Assembly (NCBI GenBank): GCA_003342815.1
Contig: PTEX01000015.1
Location: forward strand, 2,732,461-2,796,460
Reading direction: 5' to 3'
Source: Eudromia elegans
Taxonomy: Eukaryota > Chordata > Aves > Tinamiformes > Tinamidae
DNA: 64,000 bases
The notes under the pieces were generated by a model that worked only from the letters and a program-made list of their open reading frames with translations, did not search any database and was not told the origin of the DNA. Below are positions 13,111 to 26,100 of the stretch, in pieces. The translations under genes and the position numbers were made by a program. Numbering within the stretch: position 1 is the first letter of the stretch; each line of letters starts with the position of its first letter.

Positions 13111-14382
13111 TTACAGCCTTCTACAGCTCTCCCATCCCTGTGCCAGCAGGTGTCCTGAAATTTCTCAGAGTTCCCAGGAATCTTTCAAGGATCCCAGAAT
13201 TCCCAGAAGATCTAGAGGCAGAGCCAGCAAACTGGTGCTCTGTAGGCTGCAGCACGAAGGATAAATTCTGCAATGAAAAAGCAGTAGGTATCTTGATGAC
13301 CCATCCCACCTTACTAATTCACAGTTCTCTTGAAATAATAATAATAAAAAATGGTAGATCTGTCAGCAACTACCTACATTTGGGGAAAAATACCACATCT
13401 GTCATAAGTTCCTATTCTTGTTGAGTTAGTAGGCTTCCCCTCTCATTCCGTGCAATGGAAGAAAGCATATGAACCTTAATCTACTTTATAAACTCAGGTC
13501 CCACAACAGGCCCTCTCTTTTTCCCTCCCCTTCCCCATCTTTTCTTTTAAAGAGTGTTTAGGGAGCTATTTATGTGATAATATGGAAAAATGATATTCAG
13601 CCTGTGGCTCTAGAGCCTCATGCAGCTCTTTGGCATTGGCAGAATGATTAGGTTTTTACATGGTTTTCATTAAACTTTTCTTGCTCTGCTTGGCCTCAAG
13701 CAGAGTTAACAGAGCACTGATAATATGAACATTGCCAGGAAAGCATAAAGGAGCACCTGAGGTCCTTGGAAAATGGACTCAATCTGCTAGTATCTTGGCT
13801 TCTCTACAACTTGGATGGTGTCATACAGAAAAGAAATATCCCCAAGTTTTCAGTAGTGAAGAAAGAAGAATGGGACAAGATTAGTGACATCCTTAAGAGT
13901 AATCTTAATACAACAATCTCTAAGTAGAGTGCAACCACTAGAGTAGTTCTGTACATTCAAGAGGCACCCTAACAAAAGGAACAGCACCATGCAAAGATTC
14001 ATCATTGATGAAGTTGCCCTATATTTTGCATTTGATCTCCTAAAAGCACTGAAAGCATTAACAATCCTGGATATATTTACATATAATTTGTTGATTATTT
14101 CACAGTAACACACTAGCACTGCACTTGCTTTCACAAGGATTCCTAAACTTCATCCTATGCTTCCTAATTCCCTAATGATCTGTTCAGTGACAGAATTTAA
14201 ATATTCACTGAAGAACCCTACGTGATACAGCCACAATTCATAGAACATTAATTTACAGACTGTCCAAACCAAATCACAAAAAATTATGAGACCAGAGGAC
14301 AAAAAATAAATATATGAAATGATACACTCAATTTATAGATAAAAATACAATAAAAGATAACACTTGTAACAAGTGGTCACAT

Positions 14383-14550
14383 TTAACCTACAAAAACAAG
14401 CCAGTTTTCATCTATCTCTCCGGGATGTTTGAGATTCGTAAGAACATGCCTCACGTAAGGGAGCAGATTCTCTTTATTCCCTTTAAGTTCCACTACATCA
14501 GAAATCTGCTTTTTAGGCAACTCCATTCGTATCACTTTAGAATGGTCAAC
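14383..14550 (-). CDS. Unassigned exon-like open frame nested in STAU2 intron
   Basis: On the minus strand a strong acceptor (pyrimidine tract then TTTTTTCAG, AG at 14552-14551) precedes 55 codons and a TAA at 14383-14385. The peptide starts VDHSKVIRMELPKKQISDV, is charged and globular-looking, and ends ENWLVFVG. I do not recognise the family. As a STAU2 alternative exon it would join in the wrong phase: the upstream STAU2 exon ends in phase 2, which would give only a few residues and then a stop. It could instead be a terminal exon of a nested gene, an internal exon using a TAC/GTGAGG donor at 14455, a decayed duplicate, or a chance frame. No AATAAA is visible in the next 800 or so bases on this strand, which argues against a simple terminal exon. 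Confidence 0.35.
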   Translation of the reverse strand, partial: VDHSKVIRMELPKKQISDVVELKGNKENLLPYVRHVLTNLKHPGEIDENWLVFVG

Positions 14551-15239
14551 CTGAAAAAAGGAATTTGCTCTGTGACCGTGACCTTGAATGCCAAGTTTCA
14601 GCAAAGAGCAAATATTTACAGCTAGTTATAAACCTCTAAAAATAGGGGTTCATAACAGAAATGCTGACAGACCTTAACTAAGTTGGTGTGAGCGGGCGCC
14701 ACTATAATTAAATAAATCACCAAGGTCTGTTGACAATTACAAAACTCATTTTGGTTTGCCACAGAGACAAACAAAAATTCTGTTCATTATAATTTTACTG
14801 GAATATGATGTCATAACATGTAAGCATACTGAAACAATCTGTTGCTTTTCTAGCCAAAATATTAATTGCATACTAAGGAGCCCTTGGGGCCTCTTCCTTT
14901 TTGGCCATCAAATCCACACACACAAAGACAAATACAGCACTAGTGCATGCGTTGTGTGTTCATGCTGCATTTCCTGTATTTCTCCGGGCTCCTCAATGGC
15001 ATTAATGTTTCTGTTAAATATTGTTACTTTATTCTTAGAAAGGGAAAAAAGAAACAAGTGCAATCTGAAGCTCAAGAAAACTGTGAATTGTATTTAGATT
15101 TAGCCTCCTTTTGCCTGTTAAAAGACTCCAGTGAGGCTCTGCCTAAATTCTAATGGCCAATGTATCCTTCACCTACATAAAAAAACAAACAAATAAGCCC
15201 AATTATTTCTCCCCTACAGAAGTGCTGTAATAAAGTGCT

Positions 15240-15580
15240 ATGCTATGCCAAACTCGAACGGCTGGTGAAGGGGAACGAGGGCTGATGTGTCCAAGGCGAA
15301 GGACACCAGGTCAGGAGACGCGACACGGCACCGGGGAGCTGCTCAGCAGAGCCGGCTCCCTGCTCCAAGGGCCCTACTCCGCGCTCTTCCCTCCGGCACC
15401 TCTCCCGGCCCAGCTCGGCCAGGCCGGCAGCGCTGCCCACCCTGCCTAGCAGGGAACACGCTGCGAGGGGGCAGGGAGAGAGGGGACAGGACGAGCCGCC
15501 AGCAGCCTTCCCTGCGAACAACCTTCCCTGCACAACACTTGGAATTTCTCTAGGGGAGCGAGCTGCTCAGTGCAGCTGCT
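15240..15580. promoter_or_regulatory. Small intronic GC-rich island
   Basis: About 340 bases of GC-rich sequence with several CpGs, sharply bounded by AT-rich intron. It lies about 0.7-1.0 kb upstream, in minus-strand sense, of the unassigned exon-like frame at 14383-14550, so it could be the promoter of a nested transcript. Equally it may be an unrelated compositional block; I see no TATA box or other decisive motif. Confidence 0.3.
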
Positions 15581-18500
15581 CCCTGGCCATGCCCTATTTT
15601 TTTCCAAGCAGTCCATTAGCCACGTGGATTTCTTACAGATGTGAGTCAGCTCCACGTTTTGAAGGAGGAAACGTCCGGTACAGCCACGTTCATCCTCATG
15701 CAGTCTACACCTTCCGTGCCTTTGTGCGGCTTCCACTACCGCGCCTGGGAACAAGGAGACCCTTTTCCAAGAACCCCTTTGGAGAGCTACAGTCCATTAA
15801 CCCGAATCAGTCCGGTTGTCATCTGCTGGATTACCTCCAAAATCACCATCATCATCATCAAAAAAACCCCAAAAAACCCCCCCTCATTGTAAAACTAGTA
15901 AGACAAAGCCCTGTTAGTGGTGGTTTTTTTTTTTTTTTTTAAAGCAACACTCATCCCTTCCTAGATAGATAGGGATATTGTTTTCTGAAAGTTCTGTTGT
16001 GCACATTTGTTTATACAACCTGACACTGTTTTCTCCTTTCCTAATCCTGATAAACCCTCCAGCCACGTGTATAAGTTTAAAAAAAAATATAAATCAATTA
16101 TACATGTTCCAGACTTTTCTTTCTTTGGTGTTAAACTAAAATTTGAATATTTAAAAAATTGAAATTACTGTAATTAATTCTAGATTCTTTTATCATTTTA
16201 ATATATGTAATTTTTGCCAAGCTCACTTTATGAAATCATTTTGATCTGATTGTAGAAATCCCTTAAGCAACAAAATGCTATGTAATTGCTTATGTCAAAA
16301 TTTATGACTAAGTGATGGAAAAATATTAAGAGAAATAAATTACAAAGCACTGTTAAATTTTTAAAATTAATGTGAAGACATAACAAAGATGTTTTTCATT
16401 TTAGAGCATACAAAAAACAACTCCATCTCTGTTTCAAATGTAAGAATATAAACTAATCCTGGGCTACAGTCAGTCTGACTCCTGTGAGCTGGATGCAGCT
16501 GAGTATGAGAGCCCTTTATCTCTCTGAGTCTAGATGAGAGCAAGCTGGATTACTTGTTTCCGACACTTCTCCTAGGAGGATATTAAAGAGCTGAGGTGAC
16601 AGGCAGGAATTTTCTTCTCATGTTCAACCTAGCTGCATTACTCATTTTTTCTTGGGTCAGCAACTCACCTTAATAGCTCTTCTCCTTCTTGTTGTGCTTG
16701 CCCTCTAGGGCAAGCAGTCCCGCTCCTGCTCAGCCTTCATTACAAAACAGTGAACAGGTCAACCTCTTTTAGTATTCTGCATAAAACCTGTCCACACTGT
16801 TGACTGCTCTTCATAGTGCTTCTCGTGCTCCTGTTGTCAACCATAAGAGCCAAGACAAAACTGGCAGGCAAAATTCCACAGAAGAGCTTAAGAGTGCTCT
16901 CTTAAAGAGCATATCCTAAATACCACATTTAGCTCTCTTATCGTTCCATCACATCAGGTGTTCACAGTTCATCTTCCAAAAAAATGTTAACATTAGATAA
17001 TTCTCCTGTTCTACTATTTTCATCTAAATAATGCTCATCTGAGAGCAGTTTTTTCCTACCAGTATATAGCCATGTGCCATGTAAGACGCATTGCATTCTA
17101 TACTGCAAAGTTTAATCTCATCCCATTTCTAAAGTATCAGCCCTTGGGATTATCCAACTCTCCCTGTACAGCTTAATCTTTCTGTCTTGATGTAATGTTA
17201 TAAATGCTACGAGTGTGTTCCCACCTTTTGTGCAAATATCTTTAACAATATAACAAAAAGGATTGGTTTTAAAACCAGAAGGAAAACTGCACTTAATAAC
17301 ATTCCTCTAAGATTGTTTTTTTAATATTGTCAATTATTTTTCTTCTCCTTTCCTATCTTGCATTTTTCATACTAAGGCCCCAAACCTTCAGTTTAATAAA
17401 AGCAGTATTCTTATTTAATGCTACAAAATGCTTAACTTAACTGAATCCCACAAAATTCGACTCATCTCACAAATATCCCAGAGAAAAAATGAATTAACAT
17501 GCCCCTAGATAACAAGTCAGATGCTCTCTACCTTTAGTATACAGCAGCTTCATGTTGAATTTTATCCTGGTTTACATTTATCTCCACATCTTTATATTTT
17601 TTTTTCAAACTTTATGCTGAGTCAGTGAATATTACATGACATTAACATAGACTCCTTTCTTTCTAATCTTATCCTATGTGGTTCTAAGCTTTCTATCCTC
17701 TAGTTATACAATTACCACATACAACTTGGGAGATCTATTTAGAATACTTGCTTCCATACCCATAGTTTGCAAATTCAGGATTAGAGGCTACATAGTTCCT
17801 CTATACAATATGATTAGGTTTATCAAGAATTCTCATACTTTTGCTATCGCAGTATCAAACATTTTAAAATTCTTCTAAGCAAAAACAGAAGGAATGGGAA
17901 TTCACTTTTACATAACATTACCTAATGTGGAATCATTCCAGGAGATCTTGTTATGAGAAGACAGTAATATTGCCACATCATTATATCTCTGTATTCCAAA
18001 TTGCTCAAGAAAGACATTTGACTGAAATCAAAATTACAATATTTACTCTGGGCGGACACCGCTACATTTTTTACCACTTCTCTGTGACGGGAAAGAGTCT
18101 GTACACTGACAACAAGGAAATTATACAGAAATTATAAACAGGATACTTTTAAACTCATAGATAACCTAACACGAAATATACTATAGCTACTGAGCTGCCT
18201 TTGTAACACTGGCTATATGGAGCCACTCACACGCACAGCAAATTCACATCTCTGCTTGCACCTTTATATCCCCCTCTACGCACTGATTCAATCTAACACC
18301 CATCTTAGAAACAGCCCTTTTCCAAATGGCAGAACTGTCTCAATGCCAGCCTGAATTCCTTCTTAGGAAACAAAGAAAACCTAGTGCACGAAACAGGAGA
18401 GGAAAACAAACCAGAAGCAATAAAAGGCAGTAGAATTAGGGAAAAAATAAAATCATGGGATGAACCTTCCAAAGGAAGGGTAAAAGAATCAAGAGAAAAA

Positions 18501-21500
18501 ATAATAATCAGAAGCAAGAGAGATGTTACGTGACTCTGAAGAAGTATTTTTATCTATCAACCAAATAACTAAGGAATGAAAATGGTTGACACAATTTCAA
18601 TTTATTCTTAACCACAAAAATAGCAAAAATAATATAAGAACATAGCAGGAATACTGTCTGCACAGCTTAAGTCATTGGGAAATGTCAAGTGGACAATGCT
18701 GAAATAGAGATGTCGGGGTAGGAGAGGATATGGAAAAGATAAATATAAAGTAAAATGTTCTTCCCAGTAACACAAAAACAAGTACAACAGGAATAAAAGG
18801 GAAATCATAATGAAGCTGTGATGTACACTGCAGACTTAAAGGTTAAAACAGACGTCTAGAAGACAAACATCTCAAACTCTTTATCTGCTTCAGCTCATAA
18901 AATTTCTCATGAACTGTATTACTCACTAATCTTTACAAGCATGCAGAGTGGTTGCTGAGAATTACTTCCAAATACCCATTACAGTAAAGGAACATAAACA
19001 ATGTCGAATATCTGACTAAAATGTCATTTTCTTTGTGCATAAGAAACTCACACAGAAGAAGACTTGTTACTTGCTAGTCTAGGACTAAGTAAATGAGAGA
19101 ACAAAATACTTCATTCACCTAATCGTCATAGACTTATATCATTAATATAATACCAATAAAAATGTTACTAACGACATCTTTACTTTCACACTTTTACCAT
19201 ACACACACAAAAAAACCTTGAAATGATTCTAATTCACCATCCAAATACACCTAAACAGAGTATCTGAGTTTATCTTGAGCTACATTCTGTTCTGACCTGT
19301 GGGAATACAAAAACACACTAACTACACTACTCCGAAAAAAGTAAAAAAACTAACTTGTTTTAAATTTGCAAATTAAGTGATTGAAACTATGAACATGGAC
19401 TGAACAATCCCATTTAATTATGGCTTAATGAGTCTGTTCTCAACTCCTGAGCACTGTGTTTTGTATTGCCCTACACTGATCCTCTCAACAACAAAAGTAA
19501 TACGGATGGCCTTACAAAGGAAGCCTTAGCTACACCTAACTCAAAAAGGAAGAAGTTTGTTGACCACCTAAAACGTAGCTTTGAAGGGGGGAAAAAGATA
19601 GTAATGTAAAAAGAACAGTGGTGAAATCTTTAAGAGTTTTTATTCTTTTCTACCTAAAAGCATAAAAAGTCTCATATTTTATAGGGAAATTTATCCATGA
19701 ATGGTACATTGTCTTTCAATGCTCTCAATTATCAAGCTTTAGTAGACATACTGGATTTGCAGCAGCGATCTGCAAGTAAGTAGGAAGTCACTGCTAACAA
19801 CATTTGTAAACGACGACAATAAAGGCGTAGCAGCAGTGGGCGCTGCTGCTAAGAGACACAAAGAGACTTGACTCAGCTGACCCATTGGGTGCAATTCAGT
19901 ACTGCACATTAATAGGGAAAAAAAGGTACATCATGTTAGCTTAATATATCAAAATATAAGATGATATACTTCCTAGAAAGTAGGAAATGCAGAAAATCTT
20001 TATAAAATGGCGGGGGATTGTATTCTAAAAAGCAAGGATGCAGAAAAGGACTCAGAGAATCGAGTTAACATGGACTGTTGATCATATGCATATCCAAAAT
20101 GGCTAATATAATCCTCGACAGTTGAAAAACAGATTCAGTGTAGAGAGGTTTCTTAACTGTTCTATAGTTCAGCTGCTAATATCTGTCTCCCTAACAACTC
20201 TCACTTTTTCACTGACATGAAAGTCATACTTGAATCTAAATGAGTAAATTGAGTAGACTCTTCTTCCCTTTTGTGAGGGGAAAAAAAGGACTCAGTGGTA
20301 AGAGATGCTTCTTTTTTTTTTTCAGAAATGACTTCCCTTTTGACCACACAGTTGGGGGATACAGCTCCATTTCAGGGGAACAATTAATCCAAACAAATTT
20401 CATGTCAGAGTGCACAGCCCCTAAGTTTGGCTGACTTCTCTCCGACAATAACCAACTCAAACTGGCATTCCTCTTTACAAAGATCCTAGCATCAAAACCA
20501 GATCTTCAGAAGATCCTGAGAATTAGAACTTTTGACGAGCTGTTAACTGTACTTCCTTTCAACAAGCAGTCACCAAAATTACTACTCTGAAAAAGATATT
20601 AAGAGGAATTGCAATATCATGGTTGCTGGTGACAAGTTCTATATTTAGTTTGCCTTATATATTTTTCATAAAAAAGTCTTTAAAACATTCTTGAGAAAAT
20701 TTAATACCTTCACTCTGTGACAGAATTTTCAGTTTAACAGAGAAGGACTTTGGCCTACAGAGATGTTTTTTTTTTCCTGTGTAATTCCGGTCAGGTCTAA
20801 TCAGGTTATAAGCAGTTAAAAATTACCCACCAACTTTCTCTCAGTTGCTTCAAATTCAGGAAATTTGTCAGTCTCTCGATTATTTTAAATCTAACATAAG
20901 TTTGTCTGTGTCCTTACCAAAGAAGTAGGGGAAGAAAAGAATTATTTACTGATAATCACGTTTAGGCTTCGGACAGAGCATAAAGACCATAACAGGATCT
21001 AGGTTTGCTTCCATTGAACCTAAAAACTCCCAGGTATCTTGGCTGAAATACCCAAAATTCAGCAGATCATCATTCTGAGGACCAAGATAAGGGTGAACAA
21101 AAAGTTAACTGTAGAAGGAATGCAACACTCCTAATATGAGCATTCTGGACCAGGATTTATTTTTACACATACCAGCAATACTAGTCTTCAGAAGTCTTCT
21201 AGTCTTCAGTATTTTCTCTGGAAATGGACTTAATACAATCAGGCACAGTACAAGAACTGTGGGACACTGAGAAGACTGAAAAACTACAGACTAAAGAAGA
21301 TTCATAGCGTCCTGAGGCAGCTTGTTGACACTGAAGATTTCTGAGTCAGAGGGATTCAGAGGAACATGGGGAAGAAAAAAGGTTGAAGGAGAGACACTGG
21401 GAGCAACCAAAGATGAAGGTGATTTGTATTTCATATGTTTATGCTTTCCAGACCAATTAAGAACAAGAAAAGTCATAACTGATATTTGGAGACAAGACCT

Positions 21501-22027
21501 AGATCCAGAGGTACCTACTCCAGAGCAAAGAATCTATCAAATAGGTATTTTATACCTGTTCACAGAAGGGAGCCTTAGGAGAAATAATCAAAATTTGAGT
21601 CAAGGACCAGAACAGGAAAGAGAAGTCCTAAAAGAAGATGACCCTCTGTATCTATTTACCAAAGAAAGTGTGAAGTGGCTGGGGGGACTCACTATATCCT
21701 GAGGAGAACAAAGAAAAACAACGATTAATTGAGAGAAGTATAAAGTAGATGGGCTCAAGAACTCCCCTATAAAAATAGGTCAAAGAGTCATTGGCAAAAT
21801 GACTTAGCAAGGAGTAAGAGATGGTTTAGAAGAATGTAATGGTGTAAAATGTCATTCTTGAGCAGCAATGAAGCATTTACATACTGCTGAGGCTAAAAAG
21901 GAGAATAAAGATACACAGCACCAGGAATATGATCCACAGTTAGCTCTATATTCTGCCAGCTTCATTTTATCCCCTGCAACAATATTTTAACAGCTATCAA
22001 TGTAATATCGTAGGGGCAGTTAAGAAA

Positions 22028-22051
22028 ATATATATATATATATATATATAT
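22028..22051. repeat. (AT)12 microsatellite
   Basis: Twenty-four bases of uninterrupted AT alternation within the 21.5-kb STAU2 intron; likely length-variable. Confidence 0.95.
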
Positions 22052-23102
22052 TTGATGCCTGAGGGATTGAATGCACCCGTTAATGCTGTGGATGGCAGCA
22101 ATAGTGTGTACTTGTGAAAAGGATCCAATGCACGTGTGTCAAGGCATTGCCTCGCACCCGTCGTGCGCTGCGGAACTTCAGCGTAACAGGACGAGGGGAG
22201 TAGAGAAAAACAGCTTTCATAAAACCCTTAATGGATTCTGGAGAATCCTCAGTGGGATGCAGGTTTTCTGATCCCAGATACTACTCTATGTATTTTTATG
22301 ATTGAAAACATTGTAGAAGTTAAAAATTAGCTGTCAATTTTTTTATTGCCGAAATAAATATTTTCTGTCTTTTTCCTACAGACTTCGGAAATTTCTTTTC
22401 TGAAGCCGACAACACTAATCACCATCTCCTAAACTGATAGCTACTGGCAATGGCAAAGCTCATCACCTGCAGGCTCCCTTGCCATAGCTCTTTTGGGAAA
22501 ACTATCTTAAGACGCACAGATGTTTCTGCTGTTTTAAACCAACAGGAAATGGACTGACTTTCTCCCTTTTCCTTTCCTAGAAACAAATACTAGCAAAGAG
22601 AAATCTAGCACAGCTGTACTCAACACTCGCCTTATAACAATATGTCTGTGTGGGAGGCATGCAATGACTGGGAACAAACAGACCAGGGGAAGTGAAACGT
22701 AACATGCAGAAGATGGATACAAAGAATTCATTAAAATCTCTGGGTGGATTATTACTCTGTAATGTTGATGCACTAAAGCTGGTCTGGATTACTCAGGGTA
22801 ATAATACTGGAATGTTCAAGCTTTTGCTTTAAGATGTGATCTGAATTCTACCTCAAATGGTAAGGCACAAACCCTAATAAAATATCTGTTAGGAAGCTCA
22901 ATTCCCTGCAAGTGAATAGCTGTTCATGCCACTAAGAAGCAATACTAGTATGAACAGACCTCAGGCTTGGAGACTGAGTTACAGCCTATTAAGGAAATGG
23001 CAGTAGGTTAGGAGAAATGCCACAGTGAATCCCAGAATCCTGCTGCTTTTGCTGGAGCTCTTTGTTCAAACCAAACACTTGGACTTTCATTGCTGACAAA
23101 CT

Positions 23103-23156
23103 GGCACTTTTTATATGCATTAAAATTCAGGCACCTTTTATATGCATTAAAATTAC
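23103..23156. repeat. 27-base tandem duplication
   Basis: Two adjacent copies of a 27-base unit (GGCAC...TATGCATTAAAATT) that differ at only about one or two positions. Intronic local duplication with no evident function. Confidence 0.9.
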
Positions 23157-26100
23157 TGCATTACAGTTCCCTTCATTATGGGCAGAGAAAGCCTGAGGAA
23201 AACAAGGAGACAAAATATTGCAGCAAACTTGTTCTTAATTGTTTTATGCTGGAATTATGACAATTTAAGTAATGAAAAAGATATAGTATAGTAGAAACGT
23301 AAGTTTTTAGAGCCAGCTTCTGCTCTGAAATTCAATCACCAAAACACAAATTCATGCTGCCATCTAATGGTCTTAATCAAATGTATCCAGCTGCACAACT
23401 AAATTGCTACTCTGAACAATAACTTCTGTCACTGTTAGGAGTACATTTTTCTTCCCTCTTTTCTAAGGGTTGATTCTCACCCTTGGAAAGCAGTCAGATG
23501 CCTAAACACAACTGTATAATTAATACTATTCAAGATGCTGCACCTCAGACATCTGCATGGGACACAGGACTCATTCATGGCAAGCACACGTTTCCAATGA
23601 ATGGAAGGCACGGTGGAGTCTAGGGAAGTGATCTGAAACGGTATGATGATCCGAATCCTGCTTTCAGGACTTGACTCAATTGCCTAAATATAGGAATGCA
23701 GAGCCCTCTGAAAGACCCTATGGCATCCAGCCTGGCCTTTGGCTGCTGTTCTTAGAAAGGTCTCCCTTGGCTCTTCTGCCAAACCTGCCAGTGCCTATGT
23801 GGATGTCACAAGGGCCCTAGAGTGCCTCAAACTACCTCTGTTCAGACAAGGTAGCGTCTTTGAACCTGCCACAACCAATATGTGAGAGAGAAAAAAACAC
23901 TTTGTAAACATCGGGACACAAAATTTACCTTCCTAGCAGTAAGCCTCTGTAACTGGAATGCAGCTAAGGGTAGCAGGCTTATTGCACACTTGGATTCGAG
24001 AAGAGACTCTACAGCATAATCAGAACTTTACCTGTTTCAGGCTACAATCTTATCTAGACTGAGGTCTAATGGATCCAATAACCGTTCACATAATTCACAG
24101 AACTTTTCACAGGATTTGTGCTGCAAATGGATGAAGCTTTTTGTTCAGAGAACTCTTCTCCTAGACAGTAGCAAGTAGTAGTAGGAGGCCTTTTAAGGCT
24201 AAAGTGTTTCAGCCTTTATTCTGTTTCTATAAACCAGGAAAATGGGTTTGCATACCTTTTTGAGACAGCAGATTCCGCAGATCAAGAAAAAGGGTAAACC
24301 TCAAACAGAAAAGGTCACTGCTTTTCCTTTACTACTGCCTAGCTTTTTATTTTATTTTATAACAGGTTATGCAACTTTTGTGGAAAAAAACATGCTGGGT
24401 GAGGATTAGGATTACATTGCTAAGCACTCAGAGTCATGCAACACCAACCTCAAAACTGTTCTTTGACACATGTATTTTTATCTTTAACTGAGCATTCATA
24501 GAAGAACTTTTCATCTTCATTCTAGTCTTTCACTTCATGGTAAAATCATTTGTTCAACCGATCTGACAGTTTTACTAACTTATCCAATAATCACACACAC
24601 TATTTTTTTGTTCACTCATTAGATAAAATTTGGGGAACATGACGGCCCGCTATGAAGCTAGTAGTTATAAATGTGGCTGACCTATTACAAGCTCCTCATA
24701 TTTTCATTCACTATACCTCATTTTTGGTGTTGGATTCAGTATTTAGGGCTTTAGCCCACCGGGCCGACAAGCAGAACTTCCTGAGCAAGGCTAAGCAAGC
24801 AGTCACTGCCACAGTTCTGTACCCAACAGAGAGGAAAAACAGGTCTGCTCAGGAAGATGCCCTGGGCCTCGGGGCTGGCTGCAGAGGAGGCCAAATCTGC
24901 TTCCTCTCTACTTCTCTGGAGTCTTGGTCTTGCAAACAGCGCCGTAGAGAAACACTAACATCAAAGAACCGCAGGATCAGAATGACAGGGTTACGAAGAG
25001 AAAGAAAAGCAGAGACACCCTACACACTCTCCCCCGGCACTGAAGAGAAAGGCAATCATCTTCTGCTAAGTCTGTAGTTTACAATACACATGCAAAAAGA
25101 AGTAATCCTATACAATAGGAATGCTCAGTGCAGCAGGAACTGTCAAACTGCACAGAAGCCACAACTTATCCCAAGGACAATAGCAGTTCGTCTGACAGAA
25201 GCTTACAGAATTATCACACCATATCAAGTTCTTCAAAACCAAGGAAGAATCTATTTTAATTATTTTACTCCCATCCTTCAGCTTGTCACTGTTTTGTATT
25301 TCCTTTGTTCCTACACTTCACAAGTGTTTTCAATTCTGAAAGCTTTTTTTTTTTCTTTAATTGAAGTTTTTCAAGATCTCTAAATTGTGCCGAGACAGTT
25401 TTATGGAATTATTATATAAAAGCATGTAACTTATGAATTCTCCCAAAAGACATGGGTTGTAATCCCTTTGACACTACTTTCCACACTAACACATCAAAAG
25501 CTGGTGTTAGCTTTCTAACGATATTCTTTCCTGGCTGAAAGCACATCGTTTAGTTAAGCTTGAGGGATATCATGTCTCTTTTTTTCACTTATGGATATTC
25601 TATAATTGAAAACTCTGCAGGACAATTAAACTTCAAAAATTACTTTTTTCAATTCCCAACGAAGACAAAATATCTTGTTATAAAACCAACAAGCATTCAG
25701 TGGGGACAAGGCAAGCTGGATGACTAGTCAGGACGGAGAGCTTTTCTTTTCTAAACTGTTCTAATTTCAACAGCCACGTCTTTGTTTTGCCACGCAGTTT
25801 AAGCCAACTGCATATTCAGGGATGCGAGGGCAGAGATGAGTAGCAGATGCAGGTTTCTTCCTCAGCTCTGCCAGCATTTTGCAATCTTGACCTACTCTTT
25901 AAGAGCTTGCCCTCTTCTGAGCAGCTTGCCAGTTCTACCAGATGGTGGCAAAGACAAGCACACGAGATGCAACTCAAACCAGCTAACAAAATGCTTCCGA
26001 AAACACCAGTACTTCATTCCTTACAGTCAGTTTGTTAGTTTGCCTTATCCTCAGTGAGCACTGGTTGGATATTTTATTTTCAATTAGAATTGAAAAGAAT

